Below are positions 33,849-42,858 of a DNA stretch of 64,000 bases, piece by piece. This DNA is from Arthrobacter sp. NicSoilB8 (GTDB lineage Bacteria > Actinomycetota > Actinomycetes > Actinomycetales > Micrococcaceae). The notes under the pieces are model-generated. The model made no database searches. It saw nothing but the letters and a program-made list of their open reading frames with translations, and was not told the origin of the DNA. Every line of letters starts with the position of its first letter. The stretch's first letter is position 1. Made by a program: the position numbers and the translations under genes. Location: assembly GCF_019977355.1 (NCBI RefSeq), contig NZ_AP024655.1, positions 3,782,001-3,846,000 on the forward strand, written 5' to 3'.

Positions 33849-35864
33849 TTACAACACGTCGTTGGAAGTGCCTGCGAGGTACGTCATGAGCACATTCGTG
33901 GCCGTGAGAGCACCTTGGGCATCGATTGTGATCTGGACGACGATCCACAGTCGGTTTTCCGGTCCCTGAGCATTGACCACCGCCCAGCGCCCCCGTTGCG
34001 TTGGGAGATTCATGCCGTCAAGGCTAACTAGGGTCACGGACGCTCCGGAGTCAAGGAATCCTGGTGGCGGCGTCGAGAAGCAGTGCACCCACACGTGGTA
34101 CTCCCCGGGCACGTATGAACCCGCCACCTTGCTGATAGTGATCCGCTCAGGACCGGTCCCGTTGGTATCGTCGGTGTCCAGCGCCACGTAGGGAACTGGC
34201 GTCCGCGATCCGAAGAAACAGTGGAACCGCGGACCACCCGTCTGGTCAGGCCCGGAGCAATGCAAGTCCAGATCCTTCGGTGTGATGCCCCAATCCAGCT
34301 GAAAGACGAAGGCAGCGGGAAACTGGACTGCTACATCCGGATCCAGTGGAACCGACACAGTGCGTGACCCGGTGGCGGGCACGTTCACCGGCACCGATGC
34401 CGGCAGGTAGCCGGGTGCGGTGACAAGGATCTGGCCGAGTCCGGCGGGCCGTACACCCGTGAAGGTAACCCGGCCGTTCACGTCGGTCGTGCCGACTTGG
34501 TTGGCACCACCTGGCGTGGTAAGGATCACTTGTGCGCCTCCGACCGGTGCACTTGTTGCCCGGTCAGTCACCACAACTGTGACATTTCCCGCGGTCGACT
34601 GTGTCACAAGCACAACATCAGTCCAGCCTTGAGGGCCGATAGTCCTCGTCTGGAATGCAGTGGCGTCGGCGGCTGTGGTCACCTTCACAAATCCATGGGT
34701 GACGCAAGCGAAGGTGAACTTCCCGTTTAGGTCTGTCTTGGTCTGATATGGGTTGCCGTTCTCGTCACGGAGCAGCATCCCGTCTTGGCCGGAGAGGAAC
34801 ACCCAGACACCAGGCACCGCACTGCCCGCCTCGTCGATAACCTTGCCGGCGACAAGCGTGCAGTCCATCGGGATGGCCACAGTGATCTCGCCGTGATCGG
34901 GGACCTGGGCGGGCACGGTGGAAGTCTGGTATCGGTCGGCTGTTGCCTGGAGGCGGATTTCCCCCGATGGAACGCATGTTCGTTGTGCGCCGTCGATAAA
35001 TGCGCTCAGCTTTACGTGCCCGTCAGGTGCACCGCCCAGTGGCGCCGGCGGTGTCGTCCCGGCGAATGGCTCCGCGGGAGGCAGCGCCTTCACCTGAGCA
35101 CCTGCTATGCCCCGGCCGTCAGTGCGGCGGGATACGTGGGCGACGACACCCGCGCAGCTGCGACAGGGCCTCTGGGAAGGTCTCCAGCCTGCTCCTTCGC
35201 GAACCTCGTTGAACTCCACCAAGAACACGGAAGGTGCCAGCGGCCCACCCGGGACGCCGTCCCCATCGACGTGTGCGGGACTTACGTCGTCGAGCAGACG
35301 CCATGCACGTACAGGCTCATTTGGGTTCTCCGAGAAAAAACTGAAGGTGACCTCGTCCCCATTTGTAATCGGAGATCCGTCTGGCGCCGCGATTCCGCCT
35401 TCGATCTTGGTGAGAGTGAAGACGCGCTCATTCGGGTCATCTCCCGGATAAGCGGGGTATCCGGCGCTAAAGCCCGGGTGCACAAGGACATGCTCGCCTT
35501 CACCGCCAATCTGGTACCTGACCAGGTGCGGGTCCTTTTTGCCCTTGCGCGGGAGGCGATACACGCCGTGTTCGACCCGAACCAAGTCTGGGCTGGGCCC
35601 CCAGTTGTCAGTCACGTGCCTCAATGCGATTGGTGAACCACTCGACAGCGGCCAAACCGTGGGTGGCTCGAAGAGAAACGTCTCCCAGGGGCCTGGAGTG
35701 TTTGTAGCCACGGGGGCCAGATAGGTGCCCCCTCCGTTGTATGCCTGTAGGTAACGGCCATCTGCCGTTGTGATCCGGACGGCGTTGAATGAGGTGGGGG
35801 AAGGCTGGCATTGGTCGTCAACACACTCGCACCACACTGAGGAGCAGGGTGGCCAGCAACTCAT
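33849..35864 (-). CDS. Large multi-domain binding protein (fascin-like, CarboxypepD_reg, YfaP-like)
   Basis: 671 residues from ATG at 35864. Near residues 25-70, AVRITTADGRYLQAYNGGGT is a fascin/beta-trefoil-like start. Two or three carboxypeptidase-regulatory-like Ig modules follow (TLVAGKVIDEAGSAVPGVWV, TKTDLNGKFTFACV; TVVVTDRATSAPVGGAQVIL, TDVNGRVTFTGV). The C-terminus (LDWGITPKDLDLHCSGPD, ERITISKVAGSYVPGEYHVW) is like the YfaP/DUF2135 domain. No signal peptide is visible: the start is cysteine- and tryptophan-rich (MSCWPPCSSVWCECVDDQC). It is the first gene of the 27-36-kb operon. The composition suggests a carbohydrate- or surface-binding scaffold. Confidence 0.78.
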   Translation of the reverse strand: MSCWPPCSSVWCECVDDQCQPSPTSFNAVRITTADGRYLQAYNGGGTYLAPVATNTPGPWETFLFEPPTVWPLSSGSPIALRHVTDNWGPSPDLVRVEHGVYRLPRKGKKDPHLVRYQIGGEGEHVLVHPGFSAGYPAYPGDDPNERVFTLTKIEGGIAAPDGSPITNGDEVTFSFFSENPNEPVRAWRLLDDVSPAHVDGDGVPGGPLAPSVFLVEFNEVREGAGWRPSQRPCRSCAGVVAHVSRRTDGRGIAGAQVKALPPAEPFAGTTPPAPLGGAPDGHVKLSAFIDGAQRTCVPSGEIRLQATADRYQTSTVPAQVPDHGEITVAIPMDCTLVAGKVIDEAGSAVPGVWVFLSGQDGMLLRDENGNPYQTKTDLNGKFTFACVTHGFVKVTTAADATAFQTRTIGPQGWTDVVLVTQSTAGNVTVVVTDRATSAPVGGAQVILTTPGGANQVGTTDVNGRVTFTGVRPAGLGQILVTAPGYLPASVPVNVPATGSRTVSVPLDPDVAVQFPAAFVFQLDWGITPKDLDLHCSGPDQTGGPRFHCFFGSRTPVPYVALDTDDTNGTGPERITISKVAGSYVPGEYHVWVHCFSTPPPGFLDSGASVTLVSLDGMNLPTQRGRWAVVNAQGPENRLWIVVQITIDAQGALTATNVLMTYLAGTSNDVL

Positions 35865-36641
35865 GACCTCGCCTCGGAGACTGCTGATATCACTGTCGGA
35901 GGGATTGCACTCATCGTATAGGGCTTCCTGGTGAAAGACACAGCTCTGAACGCTCCAGTTCTCGTCTACGTCGGCGCCCTACCGTGAGGTCGCCGGTACT
36001 TCAATCGGACGTCTCGCTCACCTTTCCCCATGAACGCTTGATCGACTCCTGGGGTATCCGGGCTGCGCAAGCGCCGCGTTGAGACTGCCCGTCGCCCCTG
36101 GTCCCTGGACTGCGGATAAATAAGCGCGGCAACAGTTTTGCAGCGCTGCTGTTTTGTGCCGCTCGGTCTAACCCGGGCGCTTTCGTTCCTGATCGACAGC
36201 TTTCGTTCCTGATCGACAGGCTGCCGGGCAACATCGGCGTCCTTTTGGGCACTGGCCTCCATTCAACCGACTTGCACGCCGAAATAGGCGCCGCCGGGCG
36301 CACTGACCGCACCCTGGGACCCGACTAGCCAAGTCCAGAAACCGAACTTCGACCTGCCGGAGATTTTCATTCTGCCTCTTGGCCGTGCGGTGTAGGTTTG
36401 GGCTCCTGGTTTTGTGTAAGTAGTGAACCCCCGAGCGCGTTACCACGACGTTACTAAAGGCTTGGATAGTCGTTAGCGAGCCGGATGTGGCCTCGTCCAC
36501 GACGCCGCGGCCGGGCCGTTGCTTGCTCTCAAACCTTCCCCGACTGGTGGCAATGATGGTGGTCGCGGCAGTCGACCCCCACGGACGCGTTCAGGGCACA
36601 GACGTCGCGGTCGATCGCCTTCGTCTGGTCCCCCCGGCCAA
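35865..36641. other. 777-bp spacer upstream of the first minus-strand block
   Basis: No convincing gene. It contains a perfect tandem duplication of a 20-bp unit at 36180-36219 (CTTTCGTTCCTGATCGACAG, twice). The promoter of the 33849-35864 gene should lie at its left side. Confidence 0.45.
36180..36219. repeat. 20-bp perfect tandem repeat (two units)
   Basis: CTTTCGTTCCTGATCGACAG occurs twice back to back with no mismatch. It may be a recent slippage product or a paired regulator site about 320 bp upstream of the operon that starts at 35864. Confidence 0.7.
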
Positions 36642-36872
36642 TCAGGCGGTGACTGAGGCCGCCAGAACCTGTCGCAGCAGGACAAGGGCCTCTGCGGTTG
36701 GATGGCCCTCGATGCCCGAGAACGTGACCGATACGCTGTAGACGGCGGGGACGGGTAAGGCATAACCGAGGGGGCTGCTGCGCACCAATTCCCTCGCCGT
36801 CGCATCCGCGGGGAAGAGGAACTCTAGATCCTCGTTGAGGCTGCCGAACGGCCGGAGCCGCTGACATGTAGG
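36642..36872 (-). pseudogene. C-terminal fragment of an unknown protein
   Basis: The minus frame reads LRPFGSLNEDLEFLFPADAT, then ARELVRSSPLGYALPVPAVY and SVSVTFSGIEGHPTAEALVL, ending QVLAASVTA before TGA. The reading is convincingly protein-like, but no start codon is available downstream of an in-frame TGA near 36873. I take it as the tail of a gene cut by the IS110-type insertion to its right. Family not recognised. Confidence 0.5.
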
Positions 36873-36900
36873 CGTATCTTGTCAAGAGGGCAACGGTGAT

Positions 36901-36928
36901 CGGTCCAGGGCTGGTTAGTCCTGGACCG
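36901..36928 (+). terminator. Hairpin followed by T-rich run
   Basis: CGGTCCAGG and CCTGGACCG form a perfect 9-bp stem with a 10-nt loop, followed by CTCTTTTC on the + strand. It lies between the unknown gene fragment and the IS110 transposase and may be near the IS end. Confidence 0.55.
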
Positions 36929-37023
36929 CTCTTTTCATATCCGTTCTTCGGCGTCGTCCCAGGTGGCTGTCGCGTCGTGTTCGACGAGGGAGCGCTGTCA
37001 TGCTGACCCTTCTATGGGTGGTG

Positions 37024-38070
37024 TCAAGCCATGAGTGTGGTGAGTTTGCGGTAGATCTGCCGTGCGATGATCCGCTTGAGGCAGCGGCGGATTTCCCGGC
37101 GTGTTTTGCCTTCCTGGGTGCGTCGGTCAAGATAAGCGCGGGTGGCGGCATCGGAGGCCATGCGGGTGCGGGCGATGATGTCCAGGGCCTGGTTCAGTTG
37201 CCTGTCGCCGTGCCGGTTGAGACGATGTCTGGTGGTGTTGCCGGAGGATGCCGGTATTGGGCTCACACCGGCGAGGGCGGCAAAGGCGGCCTCGGAACGG
37301 ATGCGGCCAGGGTGGGAGTATGCGGTCAGGATGATCGCGCCGGTGACCGGTCCAAGACCCCGGAGATCCTGGAGGCCGGGGGCCATCCGATCCACGAGCT
37401 GCGCCAGGTCAGCCCGGTTGGTCTCCAGCGCGCTGGTGTGCCGGAGTACCGCGGTAGCGAGGCGTCTGGCCTCGGATCGGGCAACCTTTGTGCTGATGCC
37501 GTCTGTTGGGCGGTCACGCCAGGCCGCGATCGTGTGGAGTTGTCGGTCCGTGATGGGCTTGCGGGCATCGATGCCCAGGTCCGTGGTGCGGGCCAGTGCG
37601 GTCAGGGCATGACGGTCGGCGGTGCGCTGACCGTCCATGGACCGCCGGGCGGCCAACAGGACCCGCAGGGCGTCCCGTGCCCCTTCTGCCCGCGGCTGGA
37701 TCAGGGCTGCGGTGTCGGTTCCGAGCACGGCCCGGGCCGCCGCGCGGGCGTCGATCGCATCGGACTTGCCGATGGCGCCACGGTCTTGCCGCTTCGGCGG
37801 TCTGGCCTCACACACGGGAAGGCCGGCGGCGCGGAGGGCGCGGGTCAGGCCTGCCCCGTAGGAGCCGGTGCCTTCAACCGAAACCAGTACTTCCCCGGTT
37901 GTTCGGCGCTGCATCCAGCTGATGGCGCGGGAAATGCCGGCCTGACTGGCCGGGAAGGTCGAGGTGTCGATGACCTGACCGGTTGCCGAGGCCAAAATGG
38001 CGTAGGTGTGGGTTCTCGAGTGGGTGTCCACCCCGATGACGTGCGTGTACTTCTCTGCCACGATGGTCAC
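37024..38070 (-). mobile_element. IS110-family transposase (DEDD/Ser recombinase)
   Basis: 348 residues, intact. The N-terminal RuvC-like part has VIGVDTHSRTHTYAIL, VSVEGTGSYGAGLTRALR and KSDAIDARAAARAV, supplying the acidic DEDD residues. The C-terminal transposase_20 part has LGPVTGAIILTAYSHPGRIR, FAALAGVSPIPASSGNTTRH, and RLNRHGDRQLNQAL with the catalytic-serine region SSGNTTRHR. IS110 elements have no long terminal inverted repeats; IS110-group members carry a bridge RNA in the non-coding end upstream of the gene, here about 38071-38330. The gene starts MTIVAEKYTHVIGVD at 38070. It separates two halves of the island cargo. Confidence 0.93.
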
Positions 38071-39044
38071 TGTGGCGTCTCCTTTCGGTAGGGGCCATCA
38101 CGGCGCCGGTCCGGGGAAGAGTCACTTCGAGGCAAATCTCTAACGAGTCACGGCCGGCCGGTCACGGCGGGGACGGACAACCTTCTATCAAGCCATCGCA
38201 GTGGGCCAGACTGGTGCCGCTCCAGCCGGGCGGACGGGTCAGTCTCAAGACACTGCAAAGCGAACAGGTCAGATATGCGCTGAGTCACACCCGGCAGGAA
38301 TGGCAGCCAGTCTGCCAGCCAGCCTCGGGTCGGCTACTAACCATTAGAGATATGCGCGGGTTGATTCCCGCAGGAGGAGGTGTTCGGCTGGTCGGGCGCC
38401 ACCGGTTGATGGTCGGTTGTCCATAGCGGCGCCACGGGGGCTACTGTTCGTGCAGGAACTCCTCGGCCAAGCCGAACACCAGCTCGGGCGCACCTGCCAA
38501 CTTGCTGGCAGACGCTGCCCGTAGTCGGCCGCCGTCGGTGCCTGCTTCGGCGAGCAGTTCACTTCCTCTGCCGTTAGGCCTTTCCTCCTCTGAAGCCTAA
38601 GGAATGGCCACTGCGGCTTCAGCCGATGGCATCATCACGGCGTTGTCTTGTCGGCGAGGGCTGTTTGCGGCGATGGAGGTCTCCCGGCAGAGCGACCCCA
38701 AACCTATTGCGAGATTCCCTTCAATCTCATCGCCTGCGCATTTTGGGACGAAGAATGTGTCCGCCATTCGCGTCTTCGGCGGCTACTCAACCATCTACAC
38801 GGGGCCGAAGGTCCAATTCAGATGCGTGCCAGGAGCTTTGCCTTCTCTGCTGCCGCCCTTGCGTCGAGTTTTCCGGTGTGAGGACCGCACCAACATGGCT
38901 TGATCCCGGTAACACCGCAGTAACGATCACTGATTACGATGCATCTCGATGCCGTAAGAATAATGGTCGTCCTTCATCGTCGTATTCAAGAGCAAGAAGA
39001 TTCAGCCCATCTGAGTCCCTGGTGTCCACGATTGGAGTAAGAAC
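38071..39044. other. Non-coding stretch with IS110 end and small gene debris
   Basis: About the first 250 bp should be the IS110 left end with the candidate bridge-RNA region. Further right, a minus-strand frame (ELLAEAGTDGGRLRAASA, ELVFGLAEEFLHEQ) near 38450-38560 reads like a protein fragment. Other short frames are unconvincing. The promoter and GGAG ribosome site of the gene at 39045 lie at the right end. Confidence 0.45.
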
Positions 39045-40196
39045 GTGAGTGATCAGGGAACGAGCGACCCGGCGAGAACAGGAAATCGAGAGGGCGCCCC
39101 GAGTCAACAATCTTCGGACAGGTTTTGGCCCTGGAACGATAAAATCGCCATCCTTCTCGTTCCGATTCTCCTCCTTGCACTCTTCAGTGGGCTGGCCATT
39201 ATGCGTGCGTTGACCGGAATGCCCAGTGCACAGAATGAGGGCTCCGTACTGCTCGCCCTTGCAGTGTTCAGCATTTTGCCTCTTATCCTTTTGATCACCC
39301 AGAGACTCGCAGCAGAAGGCGGAAGCGTCGAGTTGGCAAGCCTCAGACTTTCCTTCGCCAGCGCATCGCAAGACGCCGCGACCTCAATGCGCACGACGAC
39401 GTTAACCGAGAACCTGGGAGTGGCAGAAGGTGACGCGATGGCGCAGACGTCGCTGCGCAGCGTATTACGTGCTCTCCGGACAGCGCACGAGAGCGAGGTG
39501 ACAGTGGTAGATCTCCGTCGAGGCAGCACGTGGTGGGAGACCCGACTCTTCATCTTGATCGCCGGTGCGGCCCGGCGGGACCGCCCCCTTGCCCTCGCCT
39601 TCATTGGCGAGTCGAACGGTCGAGACCATGTATTCCTTGGCTGGGCAGCACCCTCCCAATTGCTTGACATGCACCTAGCTGCAAGCCCTGGATTGAAGGA
39701 AGCATATGCACGAGCACTTGCCAGTACCATGCAATGGCAGATCGGTGAACCCATAGGTCGGTTGCAGGGGCAAGTCCCGCAGGTGGTTCTGCCTTGGGAC
39801 AAGACCGTCTTCTCCCTGCCGTATCTTGCTGACGACGTGCCAGATCCAGCCTTTGCCATGGAACTGTTCTTACAAGAAGAGCTCAACAAGCAAGCGTTGG
39901 CGAATCCGGCCGAGCCCGTCTATGTGAATATCCAGCGGTTGCGTGAGCTTTATGAGCCGGTACTTGTCACTGACTTCGTTGACCTTCACGCCGATGACGG
40001 CGACTGGGCGCGAGTGTTGGCCTCAAGCTCACGCCGTTTCTTTGCCCTCACGGCAGGAGGAAAGTTCGTGGCCCTCCTTGCACGTGATTCGCTCATGAGC
40101 GCCTTGGTTGCACGTATCGTGCTTTCTCGAAATGATGCAGAAAAGCAGGGACATGTTCGGCCCAAAAAGGCTCGTGTCAACCCGAGCCGCAAATGA
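39045..40196 (+). CDS. Two-span membrane protein with cytosolic domain, unknown
   Basis: 383 residues from GTG at 39045, with GGAGTAAGAAC upstream. After a disordered start, two spans follow directly: IAILLVPILLLALFSGLAIM and GSVLLALAVFSILPLILLIT. The remaining 290 residues are cytosolic, with RSVLRALRTAHESEVTVVDL, WETRLFILIAGAARRDRPLA and a VFLGWAAPSQLLDMHL strand-helix pattern. No domain could be named. It is the only intact + strand gene between the two minus-strand cargo blocks. Its composition is less GC-biased than the flanks. It may be a membrane partner, sensor or immunity protein, but that is speculation. Confidence 0.72.
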   Translation: MSDQGTSDPARTGNREGAPSQQSSDRFWPWNDKIAILLVPILLLALFSGLAIMRALTGMPSAQNEGSVLLALAVFSILPLILLITQRLAAEGGSVELASLRLSFASASQDAATSMRTTTLTENLGVAEGDAMAQTSLRSVLRALRTAHESEVTVVDLRRGSTWWETRLFILIAGAARRDRPLALAFIGESNGRDHVFLGWAAPSQLLDMHLAASPGLKEAYARALASTMQWQIGEPIGRLQGQVPQVVLPWDKTVFSLPYLADDVPDPAFAMELFLQEELNKQALANPAEPVYVNIQRLRELYEPVLVTDFVDLHADDGDWARVLASSSRRFFALTAGGKFVALLARDSLMSALVARIVLSRNDAEKQGHVRPKKARVNPSRK

Positions 40197-41427
40197 GCAA
40201 TGCTGAGTGGGTAAGGGAGCTTCCTGGCAGGCAACTGCGTATATGCCACGGCATTCGAGCGTACTCACGGCCGGGACATCTCTCCCGAGCTGATCGACAT
40301 CCACAATGACCGATTGGTTTGCGTGTATCCGCGGTAGCCCCGAGCCAAGGAGGTGAAGGCCGGAGGTGACGGGCCCGTGCCGAAGCAATGGTATGGAATA
40401 CCTAGGGCAGGCTTTGATCCCGCGCTTCGGCGGCAGGGATGGTCAACGGACCAAGGCACGAGGAAGAAAATGCTGGGTCGTTGGGCAGCGCGCTCACCTC
40501 CGGCCCGGAAGCGCCCCAACGTTGGAACCTTCGAACTGGATCAAGTGCGAAGCCCCTGATATGTCCACGGAATCTGAGGAGTCCGAGGAGTCCGGCGCCT
40601 CCACCCGAACTCCATCATGCTCCGGCGCCCGGGCCTCGGAATTGACTGCTCGGCGCACGCAGCACGGCGCAGGATAAGCACCTTTCCGTCACGCCGCCAC
40701 AATTGGTCGCCGATGCACCCGGCCAGAGCTATCAGGTCGCGTTCCTCCATGCGGACACCGCAGCGGGTGGTCGCGTTATGTCTACAGGAGGACTGAATCC
40801 TGAATGAACAATGTCTCCCATGGTCGCTCATTAGTGGACCGTTCACTGAGATCGGGCGCCGACCAAGTGCGGCCTTCGGGACTGCCCCGCGCAGCACCAG
40901 AGCCGGCACTTTGAAGCAGCCAATGGTTGCGGAAGCGATGAGGGTGAAGATGTCCAGAGCAACTGTGGTCGCGACGGATGCGTAGTTCTGAGTCCCCTAT
41001 TAGCAGGGGCAATCCAATCGGAGCGACGGGGATCAGTAACGGCACGAAGATGTAGGGCCCTGCGACCTCAAGGGCAGTCGCAGCAGTGACTTGGCCTTGC
41101 CTGTCATCCGTCAGCTTCGCTCGGCCTTATAGAAGTCAATGGTCTGGCGATTACTCTTCGGATCCGAACTGCGTTCCATAAGACCCACAGTGGATTTGTG
41201 TATACGTCCACGAAAAAGACGGCGCTAGGGAATCGACCAGGTGAATTTGCAGCTTCCAGGCCGAAAACTCTCTACGGGACGGACTTGGTGCCCGCTCCAC
41301 TCGATCAGTGACACTAGCCCTTGCATGAGTAGACCCGATGATAGTGAAATCGTTTACGGTGCTAAGAATCCGCAAAGGCAAACTTTGGCCCCAAGGAATC
41401 GGCCGGTGGCTGTGACGCTGTTTGCGC
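40197..41427. other. 1.2-kb stretch without recognised genes
   Basis: Between the converging membrane-protein gene and the caspase-like operon. Only short overlapping frames occur and none has a convincing start or family pattern. I see no repeat of note and no clear hairpin terminator close to either gene end. Confidence 0.45.
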
Positions 41428-42858
41428 TCAAGCCGGTAGCCTCAGCGACACGGTGGGGTCTCCAAGCACTACCGTGTCTCCGCGGTCCCGTGAAGCGAGT
41501 TGGCAGTAGAGAGCAGCGGACAGACCTTGAGATCTGGTCTCCCGGCTGCGGTTGAATAGTTTGAGAGCCTCGGGCAGTGCGGCGGCCAGTTCGCCGACCT
41601 GCGACCAGATGCTCCTCAAGGCATAGCCAACGGGCTCGCCGGCGCAGAGCCCGTTGTAGAGCGCCGTATGAATGGATGAGGTCAAGTACTGTCGGGTCCA
41701 GGGAAACCGGAGAGTCCAGTCAAAGGTCGGTTCGACGTGCCCGATAAACGCCCGCAGCGGACGCCCCGCGCTCAAGAGGGCTGTCGGTAACGGGGCCACT
41801 GTCGGACCCACGCCAGCCACGGTTTGGAGCAGTCCTGCCAGGTGGGAGCCGGCGTCGAAAAGTTCAGCGTAGGCACTTGGACTGTTGCTTCCGGCCGAAC
41901 AGCACGCATGGGCATACCAAATAGCGCCATCGGGATTCCATTTGGCCAAGAGGTCCTCCGGACATACCAGGTCTCGCGACTGATCCACGAGCAGGCCTAG
42001 ATTTCGGCGTACGGCATAAAGGTCACCGGCCGGGCCTGTCATCCCGTGACTGGTGGTGACCACCAGAGCGGGAACATTGGCCGCAAGCGTCTTAGAAAGT
42101 GCCGCTGCTGTTGCCAATTCGTCGGCGCCCGCTGTTCCGGAGAGAAAGGAGACCCGGGTGATCTCCCCATCTGCTTTGAGTTTTTCGACTATGGGTGAAG
42201 CGATGGACGACCGCATCAGGGCAGTCATATCGTCGCCGCCGAAGTCCGGGGCCCACACAACGGGCTGGTCATACCGCACGGTTGAATCGCCCCAGTCGTT
42301 GAGCAGGGCGGAAACATAGTTTTCCAGTGCCTGCCCGGTCAGGTGCAGCCGCCCAACAAAATTTCCGACATTTAGGGCGAACTGGAGGTTCCAGGGAAGT
42401 GTATCCGGCCCGCCGTAGAGCAACAGATAACGTGGCAGGGCCCCCGCAGCGGTTCCAGCTGGTGCTCCGGAAATCGGAATATGTCCGCCGTTGGCATAGT
42501 CGGCGAGTGCCATGGGACCCAACGATGGCTCCCACCGCAGGACTTTGGCATGGGGGCGGGCAGCCACGAGCGCACGGATCGGTTCGGGTGCGTCATCGGC
42601 CCGACCCCGCGCTTCCACCGCGATGTGCGGGTCATCGGGCAGAATCAGGCCCCACCCGACGTCGGGATGGCGGTAATCCCGGGGATCGGCCTGCTCCGGG
42701 CGCATGTAGCGCTTCCCACCGGTGATTTCCCCGCCGAGTGCCCAACCCCGGCCCGACGCGCCAATGCCGCCGTGGCCGGCATTGGTGCCGTCCCAAGCAT
42801 TGGCAGCCAGTACGAGGGGAAAATCGGTGCCGGTGAATTCTGCGAAGGAAACGCTCAT
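41428..42858 (-). CDS. C25/caspase-like cysteine protease homologue (third of three)
   Basis: 476 residues. It starts MSVSFAEFTGTDFPLVLAAN, and the first 150 residues are beta-rich. The catalytic region has a His in ALVVTTSHGMTGP (His271) and Cys in AIWYAHACCSAGSN (Cys319/320). It ends with VVLGDPTVSLRLPA, the GDPxxxLxxP tail of gingipain-like C25 and CHAT-related caspase-fold proteases. It begins at ATG 42858, overlapping the upstream stop as TAATG, so translation is coupled to the CHAT gene. No signal peptide. Such enzymes act as executioner proteases in bacterial conflict systems; the substrate here is unknown. Confidence 0.75.
   Translation of the reverse strand: MSVSFAEFTGTDFPLVLAANAWDGTNAGHGGIGASGRGWALGGEITGGKRYMRPEQADPRDYRHPDVGWGLILPDDPHIAVEARGRADDAPEPIRALVAARPHAKVLRWEPSLGPMALADYANGGHIPISGAPAGTAAGALPRYLLLYGGPDTLPWNLQFALNVGNFVGRLHLTGQALENYVSALLNDWGDSTVRYDQPVVWAPDFGGDDMTALMRSSIASPIVEKLKADGEITRVSFLSGTAGADELATAAALSKTLAANVPALVVTTSHGMTGPAGDLYAVRRNLGLLVDQSRDLVCPEDLLAKWNPDGAIWYAHACCSAGSNSPSAYAELFDAGSHLAGLLQTVAGVGPTVAPLPTALLSAGRPLRAFIGHVEPTFDWTLRFPWTRQYLTSSIHTALYNGLCAGEPVGYALRSIWSQVGELAAALPEALKLFNRSRETRSQGLSAALYCQLASRDRGDTVVLGDPTVSLRLPA

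Noticed and set aside
36997..38091. 363-codon + strand frame opposite IS110 transposase
   Set aside because: Shadow of the transposase; low-complexity glycine/arginine translation without family motifs.
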